64,000 bases of DNA. Source: Alphaproteobacteria bacterium. GTDB taxonomy: Bacteria; Pseudomonadota; Alphaproteobacteria; UBA828. The position numbers were made by a program, and so were the translations under genes. Where the stretch lies: positions 57,389-121,388 of the forward strand of contig JAJDXK010000029.1 of assembly GCA_022823305.1 (NCBI GenBank), read 5' to 3'. Below are positions 8,240-16,925 of this stretch, one piece after another. The notes below the pieces were generated by a model. That model saw only the letters and a list, made by a program, of their open reading frames with translations. It made no database searches and was not told the origin of the DNA. The first letter of the stretch is position 1. The number at the start of each line of letters is the position of its first letter.

Positions 8240-9991
8240 CTATGGTTCGTCGTTCGCCCGGCCGCCGCCACAGACTGACCGATCCTCCGCGATCGCGAAG
8301 AGCTCCTCCTGGAGCTGCCGCTTGACCACCTTGCCGTTGGCGTTGACGGGCAGCGCTTCGCTGCGCAGGTCGATCGCCGCCGGCACCTTGAACGCCGCGA
8401 GCCGTGCCCGGCAGTGCTCGATCAGCGCCGCCTCGCCCACCGCGCTCCCCGGCGCGACCTGCACCACGGCCGCGACCTCCTGGCCGAGCACCGGATGCGG
8501 CTTGCCGATCACCGCCGCGTCCAGGACCTGCGGATGGGTGCAGAGCGCGTTCTCCACCTCGACACAATAGACGTTCTCGCCGCCCCTGATGAGCATGTCC
8601 TTGGCGCGGTCGAGCAGGAAGAGGCAGCCGTCGGCATCGAGCAGGCCGATGTCGCCGGTGTGCAGCCAGCCGTCGCGGAAGGTCTCCGCGCTCGCCTCGT
8701 GCCGCTTCCAGTAGCCGCGCACGATGTTGGGCCCCTTCACGCAGACCTCGCCGCGCGCGCCGGCGGGGAGCGCCGCGCCCGCCTCGTCGACGATCCTGAG
8801 ATCGCAGATGGGGGTGGGGACGCCGGCGCCGTCGGGATGGCGGCGGTAGCTCTCGCCCGCGTTGTAGCTCACCAGCGACGAGGCCTCGGTCAGGCCGTAG
8901 CCGTTCTCGGCATCCACCCCGGGCAGCAGCGCGTCGATGCGCCCGAGCAGCCGGGGCGGCGGCGGCGTGCCGCCGTAGTTGACGGCGATCAGCGACGAGG
9001 TGTCGTGCGCGGCGAAGCGGGGCGATTCCAGCATCTGCAGGACCATGCCGGGCACGCCGGTGATGTTCGTGACCCGCTCGCGCTCGACCAGCGCCAGCGC
9101 ATGCTCCGGGTCCCAGCGGTGCATCAGGACCAGCGTGGAGCCGCCGAAGAGGCCGGGCGCCATGATCGAATGGCAGCCGGTGACGTGGAAGAAGGGCACC
9201 GGCACCAGCGTCACGGGATGCGGCTGCGGCCCGCCGAGCCACACCGGCGTCACGCCGCGGCAGAGCTGCCGCACGGCGCCGCGATAGGCCACCGTCATGA
9301 TGTTGGCGATGAGGTTGCGGTGGGTGCCGACCGCACCTTTCGGCGTGCCGGTGGTGCCGGAGGTGTAGAAAATCGTGGCGTCGTCGTCCGGCGCGATACC
9401 TGCATCGGGCAGCACCGGCGCGGGGTCCGCGCCGGCCAGCACGTCCTCCCAGCGGGCGACGCCGGCCCCGCCCGCGTCACCCCCGCCGCGCACGACGACC
9501 GTGCCGCGCAGGCCGAGGTCCTGCCCGCACCCGGCGAGCAGGTCGGCGCGCTTGCCGTCGGCCACAATCACGCAGGTGCCGGAGTCGACAACGCAATAGG
9601 CGAGCTCCTCCGCCGTGAGCCAGGCGTTGAGCGGCACGGCGATGGCGCCGATGGCGGTGACGGCCCAGAACGCGACGGACCACTCGGGCAGGTTGCGCAT
9701 GGCGATGGCGACGCGCTCGCCCCGGTCCACGCCGTAGCGCTCGTGCAGCGCCTGGGCGAAGCGGCACACGAGGCTGTGGTGATCGGCGTAGCTCAGGCGC
9801 CCGTCGTCGAGCACGAGGAAGGCGCGTTCCCCGTAGGCGGCGGAGCGGTCGAGGACGGCGGCAAGGCTAGGCGGCGCGTTCTTCCAGTCGCGGGCGCGGA
9901 TGCCCCTCGCCTCGATCTCCGCGAGCTCGAAGGGCAGTCCGGGCCCGACGAGGCACGCGTGGGCCTCGGCCCGGCTCAGGCGCGGCGCCAT
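8240..9991 (-). CDS. Class I adenylate-forming acyl-CoA synthetase
   Basis: 583-residue AMP-forming ligase. The P-loop motif TIFYTSGTTGTPKGAVGTH is near residue 200, the A5-like motif NGYGLTEASSL near 360, GWLHTGDIGLLDADGCLFL near 450, the hinge DRAKDMLIRGGENVY, and the C-terminal lysine motif NANGKVVKRQL. All catalytic elements are present. It activates a carboxylic acid to its CoA thioester. It starts 3 bases after the end of the SDR gene upstream, so it is in the same transcript. Specificity (fatty, aromatic or hydroxy acid) cannot be read. Confidence 0.88.
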   Translation of the reverse strand: MAPRLSRAEAHACLVGPGLPFELAEIEARGIRARDWKNAPPSLAAVLDRSAAYGERAFLVLDDGRLSYADHHSLVCRFAQALHERYGVDRGERVAIAMRNLPEWSVAFWAVTAIGAIAVPLNAWLTAEELAYCVVDSGTCVIVADGKRADLLAGCGQDLGLRGTVVVRGGGDAGGAGVARWEDVLAGADPAPVLPDAGIAPDDDATIFYTSGTTGTPKGAVGTHRNLIANIMTVAYRGAVRQLCRGVTPVWLGGPQPHPVTLVPVPFFHVTGCHSIMAPGLFGGSTLVLMHRWDPEHALALVERERVTNITGVPGMVLQMLESPRFAAHDTSSLIAVNYGGTPPPPRLLGRIDALLPGVDAENGYGLTEASSLVSYNAGESYRRHPDGAGVPTPICDLRIVDEAGAALPAGARGEVCVKGPNIVRGYWKRHEASAETFRDGWLHTGDIGLLDADGCLFLLDRAKDMLIRGGENVYCVEVENALCTHPQVLDAAVIGKPHPVLGQEVAAVVQVAPGSAVGEAALIEHCRARLAAFKVPAAIDLRSEALPVNANGKVVKRQLQEELFAIAEDRSVCGGGRANDEP

Positions 9992-9994
9992 GGA

Positions 9995-10765
9995 CTAGGT
10001 GGTGCCTCCATGGGCCGCGCGCAGCTTGCGCATCCCCCGGAGCCAGCGCTCGTGGTCGGAAGCCTTTCGCTGCACGTAGCCCTGCACCTCGGGGTGCGGC
10101 AGGATCAGGAACGCCTCGCGCTCCATGGCCTCGATCACGCTGTCGGCCACCTGCTCCGGCTCCAGCACGCCGTCGAGGCTGGCGACGCTGCCGTCGCGGC
10201 CCGCCAGCATCGCCGTGCGCACCGCCTGCGGGCACAGCACCGAGACCCGCACGCCCCGGTCGCCGTAGGCGATGGAGAGCCACTCGGCGAAGGCCACGGC
10301 GGCATGCTTGGTCACCGAGTAGGTCGCCGATTCCACGTGGCTGAGGAGCCCCGCCGCAGACGCCGTGTTGACGAGGTAGCCCTCGCCCCGCGCCGCCATC
10401 CCGGGCGCCACCGCGCGGGCCGCGTAGACGTGGGCCATGACGTGGATGTCCCAGTTCTGCCGCCACTCCGCATCGGGCGCGTCCGCCCCGCCCATGCAGG
10501 CGATCCCGGCGTTGGAGACGAACACGTCGATGGGACCGAAGGCTTCTTCCGCCGCGGCGACGAGGCGGCCGATGGCGGCCTCGTCGGCGACGTCGCAGGG
10601 CACCGCGCGGCAGCCGATCGCGGCGGCGGCTTCCCCGAGCGCGTCCTCCTGGAGGTCGGCGATGGTCACGCCGCGGGCGCCTTCGGCTGCGAAGCGGCGC
10701 GCCAGCGCAAGGCCGATGCCGCTCGCGCCGCCGGTGACGACGACCGACTTGCCCTTGACTTTCAC
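9995..10765 (-). CDS. Short-chain dehydrogenase/reductase (SDR)
   Basis: 256-residue classical SDR: TGGASGIGLALARRF cofactor motif at the N-terminus, CDVADEAA, NAG motif in VFVSNAGIA, catalytic Ser in NTASAAGLL and YSVTK for the YxxxK pair. It is an NAD(P)-dependent alcohol/ketone oxidoreductase. The start is assigned to GTG at 10765 because the conserved VKGKSVVVTGG begins there and no ATG is available in frame after the previous gene's stop. The GGAGG abuts this GTG with almost no spacer, which is unusual, so the start is less secure than the rest. It lies 19 bases after the PNPOx-fold gene. Confidence 0.85.
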   Translation of the reverse strand: MKVKGKSVVVTGGASGIGLALARRFAAEGARGVTIADLQEDALGEAAAAIGCRAVPCDVADEAAIGRLVAAAEEAFGPIDVFVSNAGIACMGGADAPDAEWRQNWDIHVMAHVYAARAVAPGMAARGEGYLVNTASAAGLLSHVESATYSVTKHAAVAFAEWLSIAYGDRGVRVSVLCPQAVRTAMLAGRDGSVASLDGVLEPEQVADSVIEAMEREAFLILPHPEVQGYVQRKASDHERWLRGMRKLRAAHGGTT

Positions 10766-10784
10766 CCTCCGCGTCCCGCCGCGC

Positions 10785-11183
10785 TCAATAGGTGAGGAAG
10801 CGGGTGGGCGTGAGTTCCAGCAGCACCCAGTCGTCGCGCGCGCCCCACTCGGCCAGCGCCTCCTGCAACCTCTCGCCCTCGTAGTAGCTGTGGGTGAGCC
10901 GGAGCCCGAACTCCTTGCCGCCCTCGTCGAAGATCTCGACGGTCCCTTCCACCGTGACCCACGCCTCGGGCGCGCCGACCGGGTCGGCCACGCTGAGGCA
11001 GGCACGCGGATCGCGGCGCAGCCTCCTCACCTTGCCGGTGTCCCGCATCGAGAACATGCGGGCCTTCTCGCCGTCCCACTCGTACCAGAGCGGCAGCGCG
11101 TTGGGCGAGCCGTCCTCGTTCAGGGTGCAGAGGGTGCCGATACGCACCTCGCGCAGGAAGGCATCCCGTTCCGCGTCCGTCAT
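10785..11183 (-). CDS. PNPOx/split-barrel flavin or F420-type protein
   Basis: 132-residue pyridoxamine 5'-phosphate oxidase-fold protein (IGTLCTLNEDGSPNALPLWYEWDGEKARMFSMRDTGKVRRLRRDPRACLSV, given here only as landmarks between residues 15 and 65). Family members bind FMN, F420 or heme as dimers, and many are unassigned. The WYEW and GKVRRLRRDPRA elements are typical of the PPOX-class F420-like group. It lies within the eight-gene catabolic operon, 51 bases after the first SDR. A redox or cofactor-binding accessory role is plausible but not shown. Confidence 0.75.
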   Translation of the reverse strand: MTDAERDAFLREVRIGTLCTLNEDGSPNALPLWYEWDGEKARMFSMRDTGKVRRLRRDPRACLSVADPVGAPEAWVTVEGTVEIFDEGGKEFGLRLTHSYYEGERLQEALAEWGARDDWVLLELTPTRFLTY

Positions 11184-11234
11184 GCTCTTGGGCTCCTGTT
11201 CGTCATGGTCGTGGCAGGTTCGCGCTCTTTCCGC

Positions 11235-11996
11235 TCAGGCCGGCCTGTTGCCGCGCCCCCCGTCGACATCGTAGATCGCGGCGGTGACGTAGGACGCCTC
11301 GTCCGAGCAGAGCCACAGTATCATGGCGGCGACTTCCTCGGGCCGGCCGATGCGCTTGAGCATCGAGCCGGTCTTGCCGAGCGCGACCGCCGCCTCGACC
11401 CCGATGGAGTGCTCCCACATGTCGGTGAGAATGAGGCCGGGGCGGACGCAGTTCACGCGGATGCCGTGCTCGGCGTATTCGTGGGCGAGGCCCTTGGTGA
11501 AGGAATCCACCGCGCCCTTGGAGGAGGCATAGACGACATCGCTCGGCAGGCCGCCGTAGCGGGCCGAGATGGAGCCCACGTTCACGATCGAGCCGCCCTC
11601 GCCGCCGTGCCTGGTGGACATGCGCTTCACCGCCTCGCGCGCCACGATGAAGAGGCCGAAGACGTTGACCGCGAAGACCCGCTCCAGGCCCTCCAGTGTC
11701 ATGTCGGGGATCAGGGTCTCGTAGTCGATGGCGGCGTTGTTGACGATCGCCGTGACCGGCCCGAGTTCCTTGTCGACGGTATCGAGCATGCGCAGGATGT
11801 CGTCTTCGCGGCCCATGTCGGCCTGGACGGCGATGGCGCGCTGCCCGGCCTTCTCGATCTCCGCCGCCACCGCCTCGGCGCGCGCGCCCGCCTGCGCGTA
11901 GTTGACCGCGACGTCGTAGCCCCTGGTGCCGGCGAGGCGCGCGACGGCGGCGCCGATGCCGCGGCTCCCGCCCGTGACGATCATGACCTCGGACAT
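11235..11996 (-). CDS. Short-chain dehydrogenase, FabG/glucose dehydrogenase-like (first gene of operon)
   Basis: 253-residue classical SDR. TGGSRGIGAAVARL is the cofactor loop; ADMGREDD, VNNAAIDYE (NNAG-type), VGSISARYG (Ser) and YASSKGAV (YxxxK) complete the catalytic set, and the C-terminus has the conserved YDVDGGRGNRPA ending. The Arg after the TGGS motif suggests NADPH preference. It is the first gene of the minus-strand operon that extends to 3872. The 188-base divergent gap to the molybdoenzyme gene must hold both promoters, but none is obvious in that GC-rich sequence. Confidence 0.86.
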   Translation of the reverse strand: MSEVMIVTGGSRGIGAAVARLAGTRGYDVAVNYAQAGARAEAVAAEIEKAGQRAIAVQADMGREDDILRMLDTVDKELGPVTAIVNNAAIDYETLIPDMTLEGLERVFAVNVFGLFIVAREAVKRMSTRHGGEGGSIVNVGSISARYGGLPSDVVYASSKGAVDSFTKGLAHEYAEHGIRVNCVRPGLILTDMWEHSIGVEAAVALGKTGSMLKRIGRPEEVAAMILWLCSDEASYVTAAIYDVDGGRGNRPA

Positions 11997-12184
11997 GCCC
12001 CTCCCCCGGATCGCTCGGCCTCGGCCGCATGGACCACAGCGTGCAATTGCCTGTCAATCCGGCGCGCCCCCGCGCGGAAGCCGGGCGTCGCCATCGCCGG
12101 CCCGGCCATTGTAGACTGCGAGCACGCGGAGGCGGCGCGGCCGGCGCTGCGCGGCGCAACCGTTACCGAAGGAGGGCGTAGACC

Positions 12185-14563
12185 ATGGCCACGAAACAAG
12201 TCCGGGGCTTCTGCGCGCTCTGCTGGTCGCGCTGCGGCTGCATCTCGACGGTCGAGGACGGCCGCCTCGTGAAGGTCGATCCCGACCCGGAGCATCCCAC
12301 GGGCCAGGCGCTCTGCGCCAAGGGCCGCGCCGCGCCCGAGCTGGTGCACAGCCCCGACCGCCTGCTCCACCCGATGAAGCGGACGCGGCCCAAGGGCGAT
12401 GCCGACCCCGGCTGGCAGCGAATCTCGTGGGACGAGGCGCTCGACACCATCGCCGGGACGATGGCGCGGCTCGCGAGCGAGTCCGGCTCGGAGTCGGTCG
12501 CCTTCGGCATCACGACGACGGCCGGCACCGCGATGCAGGACGGCTTCGTCTGGGTCGAGCGCCTGCGCCGCGCCTTCGGAAGCTCCAACGCGGTGATCGC
12601 GATGGAGCTGTGCGGCTTCGGCAAGGACATGTTTTTCGCCCAGACTTTCGGCGTGCCGCTCCCCGTGCCCGATCTTCCCCGCACCGGCTGCGTCATCCTG
12701 TGGGGGCACAACCCGAGCGCGACCTGGCTCGCCCACGGCACGCGGGTCGCGCAAGCCAAGGCGCGCGGCGCGAAGCTCGTGGTGATCGACCCGCGCCATG
12801 CCGGCCTCGCGGTCAAGGCCGACCAGTGGCTGCGCGTACGCCCCGGCAGCGACGGCGCGCTGGCGCTGGGGCTGGCCGGCGTGATGATCGACGAGGGCCT
12901 CTTCGACCGCGCCTTCGTCGCGCGCTGGACCAACGGCCCGCTGCTGGTGCGCGAGGACAGCGGCCGCTTCCTCACCGGCGCCGACCTCGACGCGGGCGGC
13001 GACCCTGCCGCACGCATCGCCTGGGACAGCGCCGCGGGCGCGCCGCTCCGCTACGACGCCGGGCGCGGCGCCTACGAGCGCGGGGACGCCGATCTCGCGC
13101 TGGAAGGCCGCTACGAGATCGAGTGCGCCGACGGCGCCATCGCCTGCCGCCCCGCCTTCGACCTCTACGCGGAGCTCTGCCGCCGCTATCCGCCCGAGCG
13201 CATCGAGTCCATCACCGACGTTCCGGCGGCGCAGGTGCGCGAGACGGCGCGGCTCATCGGCACGTCGGGGCCGGTCTCGCTCCATTCCTGGACCGGGCTC
13301 GAGATGCAGGCGAACGCGGGCCAGACCAACCGCGCCGTCGCGCTGCTCTATGCGCTCACCGGGAGCTTCGACGCCGACGGTGGCAGCGTGGTGCACGGCA
13401 AGGTGCCGACGAACGACGTGATGAGCATGGACCTGCTGCCGGAGGCGCTGCGCGGCAAGACGATCGGGCTTGCGGAGCGGCCGCTCGGCCCCGAGAGCGA
13501 GGGCTGGATCAACACCGACACGTTCTACGACGCGATTCTCGAGGGGCGGCCCTACCCGGTGCGCGCGCTGGTGAACTTCGGCAAGAACATCCTCTTCTCC
13601 CACGCCGACGGCGCGCGCGGCGCCCGCGCGCTTGCCGAGCTCGAGTTCATGGTCCACGCCGATCTCTTCATCAACCCGACGGCGGAATACGCCGACATCG
13701 TCCTGCCGGTCGCCTCGGCCTTCGAGCGCGAGGGCCTGTGCACCGACTTTCTGGTGGACGACGAGGCGAGCGCGTGGATCCAGCTCCGTCCCGCCGCGGT
13801 CGAGGCGCGGGGCGAGGCCCGCTCCGACACCTGGATCGCCTTCGCGCTGGCCGAGCGGCTCGGCCTCGGCAACATGTTCTGGCAGGGCGACATCGACGCG
13901 GCCATGCAGTATCGCATCGAGCCGAGCGGCCTGACGCTGGAGGAGCTGCGGGCTGCGCCGCAGGGTCTTTCGACGGCGCAGCCGGTGCGCCGGCGCAAGT
14001 ACGCCGAGCCCGTCGAGGGGGTCCCGACCGGATTCGACACGCCGACCGGCAAGGTCGAGATCTACGCCGAGCACTTCCTCGACCACGGCTACGACCCGCT
14101 GCCCGACTACGTCGAGACGGTGCTCGACGACGACGGCGACGGGGAGCGTGCGGCGGCCTTCCCGCTGGTGCTGACCGGCGGCAAGTCGCCGCACTTCATG
14201 CACAGCATGAGCCGCAACCTGCCCTCGCTCAGGCGGCACGAGCCGGACCCGATGGTGGACATCAACCCGGAGACGGCCGCCGCCCACGAGATAGGCGAGG
14301 GCGACTGGGTCGCGCTGACCACGCCGCACGGCTCGCTGCGCGGCCGGGCCCGCTTCGCCGCGAAGCTCCATCCCCGGGTGGTGAGCGCCACGCACGGCTG
14401 GTGGCAGGCCTGCGAGGAGCTGTCGCTTCCCGGCTATCCGACCGTCGACGGTGCCAACCTCAACGCGGCGATCGGCAACGAGTCCTTCGATCCGATCGGC
14501 GGCTGCGTGCCGCTCAGGGCCTACCGCTGCCGGCTGGAGCGCGCGGCGCCGCCCGCAGCCTAG
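12185..14563 (+). CDS. Molybdopterin (DMSO reductase family) oxidoreductase with N-terminal 4Fe-4S domain
   Basis: 792-residue Mo/W-bisMGD enzyme. The N-terminus holds C10-x2-C13-x3-C17...C44 for a [4Fe-4S] cluster, and Cys143 (in MELCGFGKD) is at the position of the usual Mo ligand. The molybdopterin and dinucleotide-binding domains follow (HNPSATWLAHG; VNFGKNILF; LPVASAFEREG), ending in a typical C-terminal domain (PLVLTGGKSPHFMHS). There is no Tat signal, so it is probably cytoplasmic. No NrfC/NrfD-type partner is adjacent; instead an alcohol dehydrogenase and an enolase-superfamily enzyme follow on the same strand. GGAGGG sits 8 bases before the ATG. The substrate is not inferable. Confidence 0.85.
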   Translation: MATKQVRGFCALCWSRCGCISTVEDGRLVKVDPDPEHPTGQALCAKGRAAPELVHSPDRLLHPMKRTRPKGDADPGWQRISWDEALDTIAGTMARLASESGSESVAFGITTTAGTAMQDGFVWVERLRRAFGSSNAVIAMELCGFGKDMFFAQTFGVPLPVPDLPRTGCVILWGHNPSATWLAHGTRVAQAKARGAKLVVIDPRHAGLAVKADQWLRVRPGSDGALALGLAGVMIDEGLFDRAFVARWTNGPLLVREDSGRFLTGADLDAGGDPAARIAWDSAAGAPLRYDAGRGAYERGDADLALEGRYEIECADGAIACRPAFDLYAELCRRYPPERIESITDVPAAQVRETARLIGTSGPVSLHSWTGLEMQANAGQTNRAVALLYALTGSFDADGGSVVHGKVPTNDVMSMDLLPEALRGKTIGLAERPLGPESEGWINTDTFYDAILEGRPYPVRALVNFGKNILFSHADGARGARALAELEFMVHADLFINPTAEYADIVLPVASAFEREGLCTDFLVDDEASAWIQLRPAAVEARGEARSDTWIAFALAERLGLGNMFWQGDIDAAMQYRIEPSGLTLEELRAAPQGLSTAQPVRRRKYAEPVEGVPTGFDTPTGKVEIYAEHFLDHGYDPLPDYVETVLDDDGDGERAAAFPLVLTGGKSPHFMHSMSRNLPSLRRHEPDPMVDINPETAAAHEIGEGDWVALTTPHGSLRGRARFAAKLHPRVVSATHGWWQACEELSLPGYPTVDGANLNAAIGNESFDPIGGCVPLRAYRCRLERAAPPAA

Positions 14564-14676
14564 GGCAGCATCCGACCTTACCGGGTCGCGGCGGCGCAAA
14601 CGGCACCCACCTTGTATCCCGTCGCCCCGTCGTCGGGGGCATCCTGACGGCGCGCTCGCATCCGGGAGGACGCGCG

Positions 14677-15789
14677 ATGGCTCAAGGCACGATCGAGATC
14701 CGCGCCGCGGTCTGCCGCGCCTTCGGTGAACCGCTCGTGATCGAAACGCTGCGGCTCGCGCCGCCGCAGGGGAGCGAGATCCGGGTGCGGGTGCGCGCGA
14801 GCTCGATCTGCCATTCCGACATCACCTACATGGACGGCGGCTGGGGCGGCGAACTGCCGACCGTCTTCGGGCACGAGCTGGCGGGCGTGGTCACCGACCT
14901 CGGGCCCGCCGTGCCGGCGGGGAGCGTCGGCGTCGGAGACCGCGTGATCGTCTCGCTGCTGCGCTCGTGCGGACGCTGCGCATCCTGCGAGGCGGGAAGC
15001 CCGACCCAGTGCACGGCCGCGTTCGCCATCGATTCGAACCCGCGGCTCAGCGACGCGCAGGGCCGGCCGGTGCGGGTCGGGCTGAGGGTCGGCGGCTTCG
15101 CCGAGAGCGTGGTCGTGGATGCTTCGCAGGTGGTGCCCGTTCCGGCGGAGGTCGCGGACGAGATCGCCTGCCTGATCTCCTGCGGGGTGCTGACCGGCTT
15201 CGGCGCGGCCGTGAACACCGCGAAGGTGCGGGTGGGCGATGCGGTCGCGGTGGTCGGCTGCGGCGGCGTCGGGCTCAACTGCGTGCAGGGCGCGGCGCTC
15301 GCCGGCGCGCTCCCGCTGGTGGCCATGGACGTGAGCGACGACAAGCTGGCGCAGGCCAGGGCCTTCGGCGCGACGGATGCGATCGCCGCCACCCGGGAGG
15401 ACGCGGCCGCGCAGGCGCTCGCGCTGACCGGGGGGCGCGGCTTCGACGTGGTGATGGTGGCGGTCGGCAACGCCTCGGTCATGGAACAGGCGCTGCCGCT
15501 GCTCGCCCGCAACGGCGCGCTGGTGGCGGTGGGCATGCCGCCCTACGACGAGCGTCTCGCCCTGAACGTGACCGAGCTCTCGCACTTCGGGCAGCGCATC
15601 CTGGGCTGCAAGATGGGCGACGCCAGACTCCACGTCGACGTGCCGAAGCTGCTGCGGCTCTATCGCTCCGGCCGGCTCGGGCTCGACGCGCTGATCGCCT
15701 CGCGCCGGCCGCTGGCCGAGATCAACGAGGCCATCGCGCGCTCGCGCCGCTCCCAGGACCTGCGCCACGTCATCGTCTTCCCCGGCTGA
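14677..15789 (+). CDS. Zinc-dependent medium-chain alcohol dehydrogenase
   Basis: 370-residue MDR enzyme. Catalytic zinc region SSICHSDITYMDG (Cys/His) and GHELAG, a structural-zinc lobe CGRCASCEAGSPTQC with four cysteines, and the nucleotide motif VVGCGGVGLNCVQGA. Overall it resembles class III/aryl-alcohol type NAD-dependent dehydrogenases. The ATG at 14677 is preceded by GGAGG with 7-base spacing; the frame is open upstream but that part is antisense-like and unrelated. It follows the molybdoenzyme by 113 bases and precedes the mandelate-racemase-like gene by 10 bases, so a shared pathway for a hydroxylated compound is likely. Confidence 0.88.
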   Translation: MAQGTIEIRAAVCRAFGEPLVIETLRLAPPQGSEIRVRVRASSICHSDITYMDGGWGGELPTVFGHELAGVVTDLGPAVPAGSVGVGDRVIVSLLRSCGRCASCEAGSPTQCTAAFAIDSNPRLSDAQGRPVRVGLRVGGFAESVVVDASQVVPVPAEVADEIACLISCGVLTGFGAAVNTAKVRVGDAVAVVGCGGVGLNCVQGAALAGALPLVAMDVSDDKLAQARAFGATDAIAATREDAAAQALALTGGRGFDVVMVAVGNASVMEQALPLLARNGALVAVGMPPYDERLALNVTELSHFGQRILGCKMGDARLHVDVPKLLRLYRSGRLGLDALIASRRPLAEINEAIARSRRSQDLRHVIVFPG

Positions 15790-15799
15790 GTGCCGGCCG

Positions 15800-16906
15800 A
15801 TGAAGATCCGGAAGATCGAGACCTTCTGCACCCGCGAGGTGGGGCTCACGCGCGTCACCACGGACGACGGCGCTGAAGGCTGGGGACAGGTCTCCACCTA
15901 CCACGCCGACCTCTCCGCTACCGTGCTGCACCGCCAGGTGGCGCCTTGGGCATTGGGGCAGGACATCGCTGCGCTCGACCGGCTGGGAGACCTGCTCGAC
16001 CTGGTCTGCGAGCGGGAGCACAAGTTCCCGGGCTCGCACCTGTGCCGCGCGCTGGGCGGCCTCGACACCGCGATCTGGGACCTGCACGGCAGGCTCGAGG
16101 GCAAGAGCGTGTGCGAACTGCTGGGCGGCACGCCGCGCCCGCTGCGCGTCTACGCCTCCAGCATGAAGCGGGACATCACGCCGGAGGCCGAGGCGGAGCG
16201 CTTCCTCCGCCTGCGCGAGCGGCACGGCTACGATGCCTTCAAGTTCCGGGTCGGCGCGGAGTGCGGGCGCGGGCGCGACCAGTGGCCGGGCCGCTCCGAG
16301 GCCATCGTGCCGGCGATCCGCCGCGCGCTCGGCGACGACGTGGACCTGCTGGTCGACGCGAACAGCTGCTACGCGCCCGAGCAGGCGATCGAGCTGGGCC
16401 GGCTCCTGGAGGAGAACGGGGTCCGCCACTTCGAGGAGCCCTGCCCCTACTGGAAGCCGGACTGGACCCGCGCGGTCGCGCAAGCGCTCGACCTCGACGT
16501 GACCGGCGGCGAGCAGGACAACAACCTCACGCTCTGGCAGTTCCTGATCGAGAGCCGCACCATGGACGTGGCGCAGCCCGACGTGTGTTACGTCGGCGGG
16601 GTCGAACGCTTCCTCCGCGTCGCGCGGATGGCCCAGGACGCCGGCATGCCGGTCACGGCGCACGCCGCCAACATGTCGCTGGTCACGATCTTCACCCTGC
16701 ACCTGATGGGTGCGCTGGAGAACGCCGGCCCCTACGTCGAGTTCGCCATCGAGGAGGCCGACTTCTATCCCTGGCAGTACGGCATCTACGACGAGATGCC
16801 GGTGGCGCGCGACGGCAAGGTGGAGATTCCGGGCGGGCCCGGATGGGGCATCACCGTCCGCCCCGAATGGCTGGAGAACGCCGCCCACCAGGCGAGCGAG
16901 CTCTAA
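15800..16906 (+). CDS. Enolase-superfamily enzyme (mandelate racemase/muconate lactonizing type)
   Basis: 368-residue MR/MLE protein. The three Mg ligands are visible as Asp in VDANSC, Glu in FEEP and Glu in TGGEQDN, the KFRV strand carries the Kx(K/R) base position, and the C-terminal HAANMSLV places a His as in the mandelate racemase subgroup. It should abstract the alpha-proton of a carboxylate for racemisation, dehydration or cycloisomerisation, often of sugar acids. It starts 10 bases after the dehydrogenase stop with no clear Shine-Dalgarno, suggesting translational reinitiation. It is convergent with the next gene. Confidence 0.86.
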   Translation: MKIRKIETFCTREVGLTRVTTDDGAEGWGQVSTYHADLSATVLHRQVAPWALGQDIAALDRLGDLLDLVCEREHKFPGSHLCRALGGLDTAIWDLHGRLEGKSVCELLGGTPRPLRVYASSMKRDITPEAEAERFLRLRERHGYDAFKFRVGAECGRGRDQWPGRSEAIVPAIRRALGDDVDLLVDANSCYAPEQAIELGRLLEENGVRHFEEPCPYWKPDWTRAVAQALDLDVTGGEQDNNLTLWQFLIESRTMDVAQPDVCYVGGVERFLRVARMAQDAGMPVTAHAANMSLVTIFTLHLMGALENAGPYVEFAIEEADFYPWQYGIYDEMPVARDGKVEIPGGPGWGITVRPEWLENAAHQASEL

Positions 16907-16925
16907 ACCGATCTCCTCGCCATGC

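Noticed and set aside
5339..8278. Long open frame of 979 codons on the plus strand opposite the acyl-CoA dehydrogenase and aminotransferase genes.
   Set aside because: Its translation is Arg/Val/Ala/His-rich low complexity, the typical mirror of a GC-rich coding strand, while the minus-strand frames carry clear enzyme motifs.
12427..14676. In-frame extension that would fuse the molybdoenzyme region with the zinc alcohol dehydrogenase.
   Set aside because: This frame is out of phase with the molybdoenzyme and codes arginine-rich nonsense; the dehydrogenase has its own GGAGG and ATG at 14677.
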